This document shows, in pieces, positions 16,986 to 25,280 of a stretch of 64,000 nucleotides of DNA (its first letter is position 1; each line of letters opens with the position of its first letter). The notes below the pieces were generated by a model, which saw only the letters and a program-made list of their open reading frames with translations, was not told the DNA's origin and did not search any database. The DNA lies in the NCBI GenBank assembly GCA_026003835.1, contig BPHZ01000001.1, positions 938,001 to 1,002,000 of the forward strand. Direction: 5' to 3'. The position numbers and the translations under genes are program-made. Source of the DNA: Herpetosiphonaceae bacterium. GTDB lineage: Bacteria; Chloroflexota; Chloroflexia; Chloroflexales; Herpetosiphonaceae.

Positions 16986-18245
16986 AGCTTGGCGAGCTGA
17001 TTCGTACCGCCGCTGGTAATCTTGGCCGGCGCAAGGTGCGTACCGCCCTGGACGACCAGCGGTATCGTCGTCGGCGTTATGACCATCGTTGCAATGCCTC
17101 TCGCTCGGTGTCGGGCGTGCAGCGGGAGATTCCGCAAACAGTTCGAGGCGCTTGGCCTGGAGAATCTCTTCATCGAGCCCAATGAGTCCGAGGGCAGCTG
17201 GTTTACGCGACCGGAGCGCAGCAATCCTCTGACGAGAGGAGGTGATCGCGCGCTGGCGTGAGCTGCCGGGAGTAGTCAGCGTCGAGCCGGGTATTTCCAT
17301 TGGCTCTTCGGTTGCCTCCTTCCTCCAGCTCGATGGAGAGCGGCGGCAGGTACGAATCGATACTGACCCAGTTGCCCTTGCTCCCGGCCCATTTCAGGAG
17401 CCGCCCCACAGCGCTGGCCGGGCCTGTTGGAGCCGCAGCGCGATGATCAGATCGTGATCTATCAGGGGGCGCTCCCCGCCAGCCTGCGCAATGCTGAGTC
17501 AGCGCAGTCGCTGCTTGGCAAGCAGGTTGAGATCGTCCTCCAGACGCCACGCGGCGAGCAGCAATCCTTTACCTTCACGGTTGCCGGCGTCGTTACCAGA
17601 TCCAGAGCTGGAGTACGGCTGCCGGTGGAGGCACGGGCGCAGATCAAATCGTGGTGGTACAACAGCCCGGATATCATCGCCGAGGATGGGTATGACTATG
17701 CGGTGGTGCGCGGGGCTGATATCAATGCCGCGCGCAGTCTCGCGAAAGACCATCCGCGAGTCCGGCTTCCAGGTGCGTTCAGTCGAAACCATCCTGGAGC
17801 TTGCCGGCAAAGTCTTTGCCGTGATCAATGTGATGCTTGGCTCGGTACGGTGGGCTGGCGCTCTTTGTCGCCTCGCTAGGTATCATCAACACGATGATCA
17901 TGGCGATTTATGAGCGGGACGCGCGAGATCGGTACGCTGAAGGCCATTGGCGCATCGCGCGGTGATATCCGCGCCCTGTTTATGCTTGAGGCCGGCCTGA
18001 TCGGTCTCATCGGCGGAGTCATCGGCACGCTGCTCGGCTGGCTGATCGGCCTGGGGCTGAATCGCGCGGCGCTCTGGTATTTGGAGCAGGAGGAGGTCCC
18101 GATCAGAGGGACATTCTTTGTGATTCCCTTCTGGCTGGTAGCGCTGGCGCTCGCCTTCGCCACGCTTATCGGTATCCTGGCGGGCCTCTACCCGGCGGGT
18201 CGAGCCGCTCGCCTCGATCCCATTCAGGCGCTACGCCACGAGTAG
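16982..18245 (+). pseudogene. MacB/FtsX-type ABC permease, broken by about ten single-base insertions
   Basis: Start MKLGELIRTAAGNLGRRKVRTAL, then pieces in three frames: SGIVVGVMTIVAM (first membrane helix), FEALGLENLFIEP, a MacB-like extracytoplasmic domain (WRELPGVVSVEPG; QIVIYQGALPASL), and a C-terminal FtsX core (REIGTLKAIGASRGDIRALF, LEAGLIGLIGGVIGTLLGWL, LYPAGRAARLDPIQALRHE). Apparent extra bases are resolvable near 17050, 17097, 17113, 17132, 17235, 17748, 17847 and 17916, with two more between ~17380 and 17430. Every one is an insertion. Partner of the adjacent ATPase. Either true decay or locally poor sequence; the intact codons between lesions favour the latter. Confidence 0.85.
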
Positions 18246-18329
18246 AGGCCAGCTGCCGGGTAGACTCTGGGGCCGCGGTGCAGAGCCGCGCCCCAGCAGA
18301 TTCATCGATCCTATGCTCCAACTGTCCAG

Positions 18330-19642
18330 CTATCTGATGCGATGTGATGACCGGGAGACTGGATCCTGACACCTGTGGCACGACTTCCGACATCCCTTGG
18401 ATTCCACGATCGTGTTGATTTCCAGACCAAGGGCTGTGGCGATTGTATCCCAGCGAACCAGCTTGAAGTTTTGGTTTTGCTTCTCACTGCCCTCAACGTT
18501 GATGCCATCCTGCGCGACAAAGACTCCGTAAGGAAAGGTTGGCCCAAGGGGGACATTGGAAACGTCGATACCATCCGTCTTCGATGTTCCGTCGATGCCG
18601 TTTCCATCAACGATCTGGAAGCTGCCGATAAACTCGTTAGCGCCCTCGCGCTTATAGACAACCTAGGATATCGTTGCCCTGGCTGGAGACGATCAGATAG
18701 CCGGTGCTTTCGCTGGTGTAGAAGATCGTCAGGGCCCTCGATATCCGGCTGCAGATGGCCGCCCTCACTGATGATTCCGTCGACCAGGGTCGGCGTTGAG
18801 CCTGCGTCGGGCTCGGCGGGGATTTTCCACACACCCGTTGTCTCTTCGCTGGCATAGACAACGCCCAAAAAATCATCTGCGACCACGCCCTCTGTTTTGC
18901 CTGAGCCAAAGTCCACTGTCCGCACCAGCTGGGGTCGCGACTCTGCCGCTGCCGTCGTCAAACAGTTCGTACTGATATAATGTCCCGTCATTATTGGAGA
19001 ACCAATAGTATTTGCCGCTGCTTATGCTGTAGTACAGCGCGCCTCCGCTTGATACTACGTGGGCGCCGGGCGCCGGGTGACATCCACTAGATGCGGGTCG
19101 CCGGTTGCAGGATCGACGGCTACTTTGAAGGCGATCAACCCATTTTTTGTCGCGCTATAACCGGCGATCAGCGCTATCCGCTCCCCGCCTAAGGGGAAGT
19201 TGTAGCGAATATCGGTGTTTGCCACATCCAGTGCGAGCGATTGGAGCTTGGCGCCTGTCGTGATATTGTAGACCTCATAGGCTCCCAGTTTATCATTGCC
19301 CATAACCGCGCTCTTGGCCGGATCGGAGGGATGAATCCAGATCACGGGATCATCAGCGGCATCTTTACTATGAGGGACAGGCGCTGTCTCCACAGCCGGG
19401 GCAACGGCTGCAGCAAGCTGGTACTGTTCTGCCTTATGAGCGCTGGAGGCAAACCCCAGCCCGATGGTAGAGAACTGGCTGAGCCATATCCAGAGTCCGC
19501 TGATGAGCGCGAAGAAGAGCGACAGTGCAATCGTAGAAGTGGACATCTTCACAGTTGACCATCTTAGGCTATGCCGGGAACGATTCGTGGTGAAGCTGGG
19601 ATGACCGGCAAAAGCTTCCTGAGATTTGAGGGGGTTGCGCAT
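18330..19642 (-). pseudogene. Beta-propeller phytase (3-phytase), frameshifted
   Basis: BPP-type phytase hydrolyses phytate outside the cell in a Ca-dependent six-bladed propeller. Visible family segments in order: DDPVIWIHPSDPAKSAVMGNDK, YNFPLGGERIALIAGYS, GALYYSISSGKYYWFSNN, LVRTVDFGSGKTEGVVADD, LVDGIISEGGHLQPDIEG, TIFYTSESTGYLIVSSQG, GIDGTSKTDGIDVSNVPLG, FPYGVFVAQDG and NFKLVRWDTIATALG. Frames change near 19040-19065, 18930-18950, 18755-18765 and 18650-18670. The start ATG at 19642 has AGGGAGG 5 nt upstream and precedes a basic, hydrophobic signal/anchor (STSTIALSLFFALISGLWIWLS). It is convergent with the permease. Confidence 0.85.
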
Positions 19643-20175
19643 CAGTACCTCCCTAATCCGCGACAAACGGATGAAACACGACTCACGTCTCACAGATGGC
19701 GAACCATTCATTGCGCCTCTCTCGTTGAAGTGAGCTATAGGAAGCGCCCGGCATATAAAGAACTGTGTGCGGTATAACCAACACCCTCGTGATGTTCTAA
19801 GCAAAGACAAAATGTGAGGAGGGAGCGAAGCAAGATTCGTACCTGGTGTGCCGGCCTTGCCGGGCTGATGGAACCCGTTCCAGCATCGCCAGATCGCTAC
19901 TACTGAAGCGGGAAACCGGCGACGAAGCCGCCAATCGCTCTCCACAATGAGCCAGGGGATGCGGGTGAAGAAACATTCACAAAAGATGGAGAAATCTTCA
20001 CAATTTTTCCAGCTTTTTGTGATCGAGCGGATCGCTCGCTGACCCTCGTGGCGACCTTGCACATCCGTCCCACACCTGCTATAATCAACGCGCCTTTCTG
20101 CTCCGAGGCCCGGGCGGTAGTGCGCGCCGTCAGGGACGCAGCGGGGCATTATTTCCGTAGGAAGGAGGTGTACCA
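19643..20175. other. Divergent intergenic region between phytase and rpsF
   Basis: No credible gene in this ~530-bp stretch; short open frames here lack ribosome sites and family features. It holds the phytase Shine-Dalgarno (19647-19654), a small inverted repeat CGAGCG-GAT-CGCTCG (20024-20038) and the rpsF promoter. Confidence 0.6.
20057..20085 (+). promoter_or_regulatory. Sigma-70-like promoter of the rpsF-ssb-rpsR operon
   Basis: TTGCAC (20057-20062), a 17-bp spacer and TATAAT (20080-20085), about 90 bp before the rpsF start. The inverted repeat at 20024-20038 lies just upstream. Confidence 0.7.
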
Positions 20176-20475
20176 GTGCGCAGCTATGAACTTATGTATA
20201 TCCTGCGCCCTGATCTGGGAGGCGAAGAAGAACTGAACGCCCAGATCGAGCGGGTCCAGGGCTACATCCAGGACCAGGGTGGTAGGGTTGCCGACGTTGA
20301 ACACAGCAGCCCATGGGGTCGTCGCAGGATGGCCTATGAGATCGACGGCCAGCAGGAAGGGTACTACGTACTCACACACTTTGAGATGGATCCTGCTCGT
20401 TGTGTCGAGCTCGAGCGCAATCTCAAGATCACTGAGCCGGTCATCCGCTATCTGCTCATTCGAACCAATGAGTAG
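20176..20475 (+). CDS. rpsF: 30S ribosomal protein S6
   Basis: 99 aa, usual S6 length: YELMYILRPDLGGEEELN, then VADVEHSSPWGRRRMAYEIDGQ and YYVLTHFEMDP, ending ITEPVIRYLLIRTNE. Binds 16S rRNA together with S18. GTG start preceded by the strong site GGAGGTG (spacing 6-7). First gene of rpsF-ssb-rpsR. Confidence 0.98.
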   Translation: MRSYELMYILRPDLGGEEELNAQIERVQGYIQDQGGRVADVEHSSPWGRRRMAYEIDGQQEGYYVLTHFEMDPARCVELERNLKITEPVIRYLLIRTNE

Positions 20476-20525
20476 TGGCTTCTTGGGATACGTACTTCGG
20501 CAGCAGATAACAAAGGATAACGGCG

Positions 20526-20960
20526 ATGGCTAAGGATCTGAACAAAGTTATGATTATCGGGCGATTGGGTACCGATCCGGAGATGCGCTACACACCGAGC
20601 GGGAGCCCTGTGACGACCTTCAGGGTGGCCGCAGGCCGCCAATGGAAAGACGCTAACGGCGAGGCTCACGAGGAGACTGAGTGGTTCTCGATCGTTGTCT
20701 GGAACAAGCTCGCCGAGATTTGCAACCAGTATCTGAGCAAAGGAAGCCGTGTGTACATCGAGGGGCGTCTTCAGACCCGCTCGTGGGATGATGCGCAGAC
20801 TGGTGAAAAACGCTATCGGACCGAAGTCATCGCCAACGATATGATTATTCTGGATAGCAAGGGGGGGCGCGAGGGCGCCTCGGGCGGTGACTATGGCCGA
20901 TCATACGGCGGTCAGGGCTACGCTGCGCCCGATATTGGAGATGACGATATCCCCTTCTAG
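20526..20960 (+). CDS. ssb: Single-stranded DNA-binding protein
   Basis: 144 aa with a complete OB-fold domain ([62 protein letters not shown]) and a short Gly-rich tail ending in the acidic tip DIGDDDIPF, which recruits replication and repair proteins. The classic position between rpsF and rpsR supports it. Confidence 0.98.
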   Translation: MAKDLNKVMIIGRLGTDPEMRYTPSGSPVTTFRVAAGRQWKDANGEAHEETEWFSIVVWNKLAEICNQYLSKGSRVYIEGRLQTRSWDDAQTGEKRYRTEVIANDMIILDSKGGREGASGGDYGRSYGGQGYAAPDIGDDDIPF

Positions 20961-20973
20961 GAGTTAGGACGCA

Positions 20974-21249
20974 ATGACTGAGGAAACCAAGATCCGTCGT
21001 CGTGCTGCCGGCGGGCGACGGAAATACGTACCGCGCCGCAAGGTCTGCGCCTTCTGCACGGACAGTATTAAGGTGCCGGACTATAAGGATGTCAAGCGGA
21101 TACAGCGCTATGTCTCTGATCGGGGCAAGATCTTGCCTCGTCGGCGCACCGGGACATGTGCCAAGCACCAGCGCCGCCTGACCGTGGCGATCAAGCGCGC
21201 CCGCCATCTTGCGCTGTTGCCCTTCGTGGCAAATCAGACGCGCAGCTAG
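20974..21249 (+). CDS. rpsR: 30S ribosomal protein S18 (cysteine-containing form)
   Basis: 91 aa; core [25 protein letters not shown] and [26 protein letters not shown]. It retains CAFC near the N-terminus and a later CAKH, the C+ form of S18 thought able to bind zinc. A basic N-terminal extension ([15 protein letters not shown]) precedes the core. The usual rplI does not follow; instead a hairpin and a prolyl isomerase gene do. Confidence 0.97.
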   Translation: MTEETKIRRRAAGGRRKYVPRRKVCAFCTDSIKVPDYKDVKRIQRYVSDRGKILPRRRTGTCAKHQRRLTVAIKRARHLALLPFVANQTRS

Positions 21250-21296
21250 ATCAAACCTCATGGGTTCCGGCGGCGCAGCAAAGGGTGATGCTCGCT

Positions 21297-21331
21297 GACG
21301 GGCATAGGGTCGAGCAGGCCCTATGCCCGTC
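21297..21331. terminator. 13-bp perfect hairpin after rpsR
   Basis: GACGGGCATAGGG pairs with CCCTATGCCCGTC around a 9-nt loop, 48 bp after the rpsR stop. There is no T-tract, so it may stabilise or partly terminate the ribosomal operon mRNA before the prolyl isomerase gene. Confidence 0.6.
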
Positions 21332-21381
21332 GCCACGTCCCTGGCGCTGTGTCTCGGCCCATGTCGTAGTTGAGGAACAGT

Positions 21382-22776
21382 ATGACAAAACGAAGCAGGC
21401 AGATCCAGCAAGCGTCGCGCGTGATGACCAGGCGCCAACGCGCGCGCTGGGAGCGTGAGCAGACTCTCAATCGCCGTATTATTATTGGCGTCGGCGCTAC
21501 GCTCGCGATCGCTATTCTGGCGGCTGTTGTAGGGGTGGTATGGGAGCGTGTCTGGAAGCCCAACCGCCCTGTCGCCACAGTTGGCAGCGAAAGCATCTCG
21601 CGCCGCGAGTATCTGACTCTCCGAGAGATAGCTCTGGTTCAGCAGCTCGCACAGGCCCAGAGCCAGCTCGCCCAGTATGATCAGTTCCTGCAGCAGTTTA
21701 GCGGCGAGCAACAGGAAGCCTTTGCTCAGCAGATTTCTACACAGCGCCAGCAGGTTGACGCCCAGATCCAGCTGATTATCCAGGAGCTGAACTCGCTGGA
21801 TTCGGCGCCGATAAACTACCAGTTTCTTGACCAGCTCATTGAAGATGAGCTCGTCCTCCAGGGAGCAGAGCGGGAGGGCATCACTGTCAGCGATGAGGAG
21901 ATCCATGCCGAGCTGGCGGAGATCTTCGCGCCCGCGCCGGAGCCGGCAGCGACGCCTGAGGCTGCAACCGGCGCTATAACCAGTACAGGCGAGCTGACAT
22001 CGACCGGCTCGATGACCGGCAGCAGCGCGATCAGCCCAACGGCGACAGCAACGCTGACACCAGCTCAGGCCAGGGACGCAGTGATCTCTGGTATCACAAC
22101 CTACTATGATAACCTGGTGATGCAGCTCGGCCTCAATGTCAGCTTCAACGTTGATCAGTTTGTCGAGTTCTATCAGCGCCAGCAGCGCGTCGAGCTCCTG
22201 CGCGAGCGCATCAGGGAAAAGCTGGTCTCCGAGACGCCGAAGACGCTGCAGGTCAACGCCCAGCATATCCTGGTGAGCGTGACCGTCCCGCCGACCGCAA
22301 CTGAAGAGATGAAGGAAGAGGCGTACGCCGAGGCTAAAGCTGAAGCGGACAAGATTTATGAGCAGCTCCGCAGTGGCGCTGACTTCGCGGAGCTGGCGAG
22401 GGAGCATTCTGATGATCCCGGCTCAAAAGAGGAGGGCGGCGCTCTTGGCTGGGCCTCACCGGATACTTATGTGCAGGAGTTCAAAGAAGCAGTGATCAAC
22501 CAGCCGGTCGGTGAGGTAGGCCAGCCCGTGAGAACCCAGTTTGGCTGGCACATTATCAAGGTGCTGGGACGCGAGGAGCGACCCGATGAGTCCAAACTGG
22601 AGCAGGCCCGCAACGAGGCGTTCCAGAAATGGCTCGATGAGCAGCGTGCCGCTATAGGGGTGCAGCGCTTCCCAGAGCCAACGCCGCTGCCGACGATCCC
22701 GCCGTTGCCAAACGAGCCCGCATCGCCGACTGTGGAGACGGAGCAGTTGACACCGACGGCGCCGATAACTCATTAG
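21382..22776 (+). CDS. Membrane-anchored SurA/PrsA-type peptidyl-prolyl isomerase
   Basis: About 464 aa. A basic cytoplasmic N-terminus (RRQRARWEREQTLNRR) precedes one membrane helix (IIIGVGATLAIAILAAVVGVVW). A SurA-like N-terminal chaperone domain (~45-290) is split by a Thr/Ser/Pro/Ala-rich linker (EPAATPEAATGAITSTGELT). The parvulin domain follows (VNAQHILVSV, FAELAREHSDDPGSKEEGGALGW, FGWHIIKVLGRE), and the tail is Pro-rich. It folds exported proteins outside the membrane. GAGG lies 6 nt before the ATG at 21382; a TTG four codons upstream is less likely. Confidence 0.9.
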   Translation: MTKRSRQIQQASRVMTRRQRARWEREQTLNRRIIIGVGATLAIAILAAVVGVVWERVWKPNRPVATVGSESISRREYLTLREIALVQQLAQAQSQLAQYDQFLQQFSGEQQEAFAQQISTQRQQVDAQIQLIIQELNSLDSAPINYQFLDQLIEDELVLQGAEREGITVSDEEIHAELAEIFAPAPEPAATPEAATGAITSTGELTSTGSMTGSSAISPTATATLTPAQARDAVISGITTYYDNLVMQLGLNVSFNVDQFVEFYQRQQRVELLRERIREKLVSETPKTLQVNAQHILVSVTVPPTATEEMKEEAYAEAKAEADKIYEQLRSGADFAELAREHSDDPGSKEEGGALGWASPDTYVQEFKEAVINQPVGEVGQPVRTQFGWHIIKVLGREERPDESKLEQARNEAFQKWLDEQRAAIGVQRFPEPTPLPTIPPLPNEPASPTVETEQLTPTAPITH

Positions 22777-22802
22777 GTTAAGGGTTGAGTGGAGGTGGGC
22801 TG

Positions 22803-23711
22803 ATGAGGCGCTGGCGCGCCCGTCGCTCTCCGGGCTTCTGGGCTGGTTTGAGTGTGCTGGTGGTGCTGGTGCTGCTTGCCGGCGCCGCAGGGCTACAGCT
22901 CTGGCGAACCCTAGAGGCTGATCCTGAGAGCTGGCATCTGGGTATCGGGACGTTTGGGTTGATTGCCGGGCTGGTAGGCTGCCTGGCGCTGGCCGCGCTG
23001 CTGATCTACTGGCTGGGCAGCGCCTGGAGCATGAGCTATTCGCTCGACCGCAATGCCGTTTTCATTAGCTGGTTGGGCAACCGCTATGTGATCCCGCTGG
23101 ATCGAATTGAGAGCGTGGATTTCGGCGTAGACGGTGCCAGGCTCTCGTGGTTTGGCTTGCGCCCGTTTGGGTATCGCCGGGGAGAGGGACAGTTGGCCGA
23201 TGGTCGGCCGCTCTCCCTCTTTATCACAGCACCGCTACAACGTGCCCTGGTGATCTACACCGCCGACGCCGCCTACGCTCTCTCCCCGGTAGCGGAGCGG
23301 GAGTTTATTCAGGAGATCGAGCAACACCGCGGCCTCGGTGTTGTACAGCCGCGAACACCCGGTATCGAGCGATCACGCCATTTTAACTACGGCTTCTGGC
23401 TAGACAGCACTGTGCTGAAGCTGATCTTCTCCGCATTCACGCTCAACCTGTTGCTTTGGGCGGTGCTCACCTGGCGCTACGAACACCTTCCGGATCTACT
23501 GGTGCTCCGCCTTGACGCCGTCGGCGGCCATCTACAGCCGAAGCACCAGCTTCTGCTGTTGCCGTTGGGGGCATTCGGCCTGCTGTTGTTCAACCTCTTC
23601 CTTGGGCTCAGGTTGTACCTGCGGGAGCGCGGGGCGGTGCTTCTGCTCCAGTCGACCAGCATCATTGTTCATGTTGTGGTGCTTGCGGCGTTGCTGAATC
23701 TGGTGAGGTAG
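22803..23711 (+). CDS. Membrane protein with PH-like domain, function unknown
   Basis: About 302 aa. Two N-terminal membrane helices (FWAGLSVLVVLVLLAGAAGL; TFGLIAGLVGCLALAALLIYW) precede a beta-rich ~100-residue domain (MSYSLDRNAVFISWLGNRYVIPLDRIESVDFG, quoted in part as YVIPLDRIESVDFG) similar in pattern to bacterial PH domains. Two or three more helices follow (LKLIFSAFTLNLLLWAVL; HQLLLLPLGAFGLLLFNLFLG). The ATG at 22803 follows GGAGG by 7 nt. It begins 26 bp after the prolyl isomerase stop and ends at a strong terminator. Confidence 0.72.
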   Translation: MRRWRARRSPGFWAGLSVLVVLVLLAGAAGLQLWRTLEADPESWHLGIGTFGLIAGLVGCLALAALLIYWLGSAWSMSYSLDRNAVFISWLGNRYVIPLDRIESVDFGVDGARLSWFGLRPFGYRRGEGQLADGRPLSLFITAPLQRALVIYTADAAYALSPVAEREFIQEIEQHRGLGVVQPRTPGIERSRHFNYGFWLDSTVLKLIFSAFTLNLLLWAVLTWRYEHLPDLLVLRLDAVGGHLQPKHQLLLLPLGAFGLLLFNLFLGLRLYLRERGAVLLLQSTSIIVHVVVLAALLNLVR

Positions 23712-23730
23712 TCGTGTCTTTATCAAAGCA

Positions 23731-23769
23731 ACAGAGCGGGGGCTGATCTATGATCAGCCCCCGCTCTGT
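23731..23769. terminator. Strong bidirectional terminator hairpin
   Basis: An 18-bp perfect stem, ACAGAGCGGGGGCTGATC with its exact complement, around the 3-nt loop TAT. It sits between the convergent PH-like gene and the Flp pilin gene and can serve both. Confidence 0.85.
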
Positions 23770-23787
23770 CATTGGGAGGAACACTAC

Positions 23788-23946
23788 TTAGGGATTCAGA
23801 CCAGAGTTGATGGTGGAGAAGACCTGCGATACCTTGTTGCCGAGCAGGGTCAGGATACCGATAACGACAATAGCGATCAGCACGAGGATCAGAGCGTACT
23901 CAACGAGACCCTGGCCCTCTTCCCGAGTGAAGAAGTTGCGCAGCAT
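23788..23946 (-). CDS. Flp/Fap-type class IVb pilin
   Basis: 52 aa from the chosen ATG: MLRNFFTREEGQGLVEYALIL, a basic leader then the Gly-Gln-Gly cleavage area with the E5-Y pair of Flp pilins (GLVEYALILVLIAIVV), hydrophobic helix and short tail (VFSTINSGLNP). Flp pilins assemble into Tad pili. The ATG at 23946 follows GGAGG by 8 nt. No tadA/cpaF, tadB/C, secretin or prepilin peptidase gene is nearby, so assembly machinery must be elsewhere. Well-formed promoter upstream. Confidence 0.93.
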   Translation of the reverse strand: MLRNFFTREEGQGLVEYALILVLIAIVVIGILTLLGNKVSQVFSTINSGLNP

Positions 23947-23991
23947 TGTGCATCCCTCCATAAATAAGATAGAAGAATACCGGCAATTGTG

Positions 23992-24020
23992 AGTATAATC
24001 TATCCTGTGCAAATTTGCAA
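23992..24020 (-). promoter_or_regulatory. Promoter of the Flp pilin gene
   Basis: Read leftward: TTGCAA (24020-24015), a 17-bp spacer, TATACT (23997-23992), followed by a ~45-nt leader with GGAGG. Confidence 0.75.
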
Positions 24021-24067
24021 CATGACTTTTTTCCTACCTGCTTGGTAGGATGTATCGTTGCTTGGGC

Positions 24068-25147
24068 CTATGACTGATGGATAGGAATAAGCGCTGCGAT
24101 ACGAGTTCCACGTCCAAGGGTGCTCTCAATGCCAAACTGGCCACGCAACAGCACTTCGATTTGCTGTCGCATACTGGCAATGCCCATATTGCGATGACCT
24201 GGTCCGTCTGCCAGAATCTCCGAGACCTGGAAGCCGGAGCCGTCGTCCTCGACCGCAAGTTGAAGCTGACCATCGAGCTGTTCCACGTACACACGAACGT
24301 GGCTGGCATTCGCGTGTTTGGCGACGTTGTTCAAGGCCTCCTGAATAAAGCGGAAGATCGTCACCTCATAGTGGTTGGGCAGCCGGGTATCGAGGCCCTG
24401 GACCATAAGGTTAATTTCGAGCTTGTGCTTCTCACCGAACTCCTGGATATAGCGCCGTAGGGTTGGGATCAAGCCGAGGTCGTCAAGGATCATCGGGCGC
24501 AGGTCAAAAATGAAGCGCCTGGTATCCTGAAGCGTGGTATTGATCGCCGATTTGAGGCTGCCCAACTCTGCCTTGGCTGCGTTGATATCTCGCTCCATAA
24601 AGCGCTCGCAGATCTCAGCACGGAGAACCAGATTGCTCATGGATTGGGCGGGGCCATCATGCATCTGGAGCGAGATTCGCAGACGCTCTTTCTCCTGCGC
24701 CTGGATAATCTGAGCAATCATCTCATTTGGATCGGTCTCGGCAACGGTGGCAGGTATACCCTCAACACCGCCAATAGCGCCGAGCGCCTGTTCAATGACA
24801 TCGCGGTAGTGCTGCGTCTGCTCCTGTCGATCGCGGAGGTTCTGCTGCTTCGTCTGCAGCTGATCCAGCTGGCTACGCATCATCTGCAGACGCATGCGCA
24901 CCTCGTGAGCGGAGGTGTAGAAACTCTTGATCGTCGGCCGATCGTAGCGTTCAAGGTTGACCTCTAGATCGCGCAGGCGATTAGCGACCGACAGCTCGCG
25001 CTGCGCCAGCTTCTCGACCTCAACCTGGGTCTGGCGGATGAGGACGTCAATTTCGCTCAGCTCACGCCGGATGCGCTCTTGCTCCTCTTTCAGTTTTGCT
25101 GCCAGGGATTGAATCTGCTCTCGGGCAACTGCCGGATCGACAGCCAT
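24068..25147 (-). CDS. Soluble DegS-like sensor histidine kinase
   Basis: 359 aa, no membrane helix. A long N-terminal coiled coil (QIQSLAAKLKEEQERIRREL to QQNLRDRQEQTQHYRD, ~1-130) is followed by the HisKA_3 phosphoacceptor box LRISLQMHDGPAQSMSNL and a NarL-partner type ATPase domain (FRFIQEALNNVAKHANASHV, DDGSGF, RNMGIASMRQQ). Such DegS-type kinases phosphorylate LuxR-family response regulators, but none is adjacent, so the partner is unknown. A sigma-70-like promoter lies 63 bp upstream. The pilin gene is the next gene downstream, with its own promoter. Confidence 0.92.
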   Translation of the reverse strand: MAVDPAVAREQIQSLAAKLKEEQERIRRELSEIDVLIRQTQVEVEKLAQRELSVANRLRDLEVNLERYDRPTIKSFYTSAHEVRMRLQMMRSQLDQLQTKQQNLRDRQEQTQHYRDVIEQALGAIGGVEGIPATVAETDPNEMIAQIIQAQEKERLRISLQMHDGPAQSMSNLVLRAEICERFMERDINAAKAELGSLKSAINTTLQDTRRFIFDLRPMILDDLGLIPTLRRYIQEFGEKHKLEINLMVQGLDTRLPNHYEVTIFRFIQEALNNVAKHANASHVRVYVEQLDGQLQLAVEDDGSGFQVSEILADGPGHRNMGIASMRQQIEVLLRGQFGIESTLGRGTRIAALIPIHQS

Positions 25148-25209
25148 TGCTTGGCCTCCCAGTCTATGAACGAGAACAAGGATGGGTGACTTGATCTGTA
25201 TCTGGGCCG

Positions 25210-25239
25210 ATTATAAAACCGCGAGCCAGGCATCGTCAA
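25210..25239 (-). promoter_or_regulatory. Promoter of the DegS-like kinase gene
   Basis: Read leftward: TTGACG (25239-25234), 18-bp spacer, TATAAT (25215-25210). Its -35 abuts that of a rightward promoter. Confidence 0.65.
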
Positions 25240-25240
25240 C

Positions 25241-25268
25241 TTGACCGCCCGGACAGCGTTGGTATAAT
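25241..25268 (+). promoter_or_regulatory. Rightward promoter facing the 3' end of the DPM1-like gene
   Basis: TTGACC (25241-25246), 16-bp spacer, TATAAT (25263-25268). It would transcribe antisense to the leftward glycosyltransferase whose stop lies at 25281. Confidence 0.55.
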
Positions 25269-25280
25269 CCGATAGTCAGG

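Noticed and set aside
20845..22407. 520-codon open frame on the minus strand across ssb, rpsR and the prolyl isomerase
   Set aside because: Antisense to three well-recognised genes; the translation is low-complexity and matches no family.
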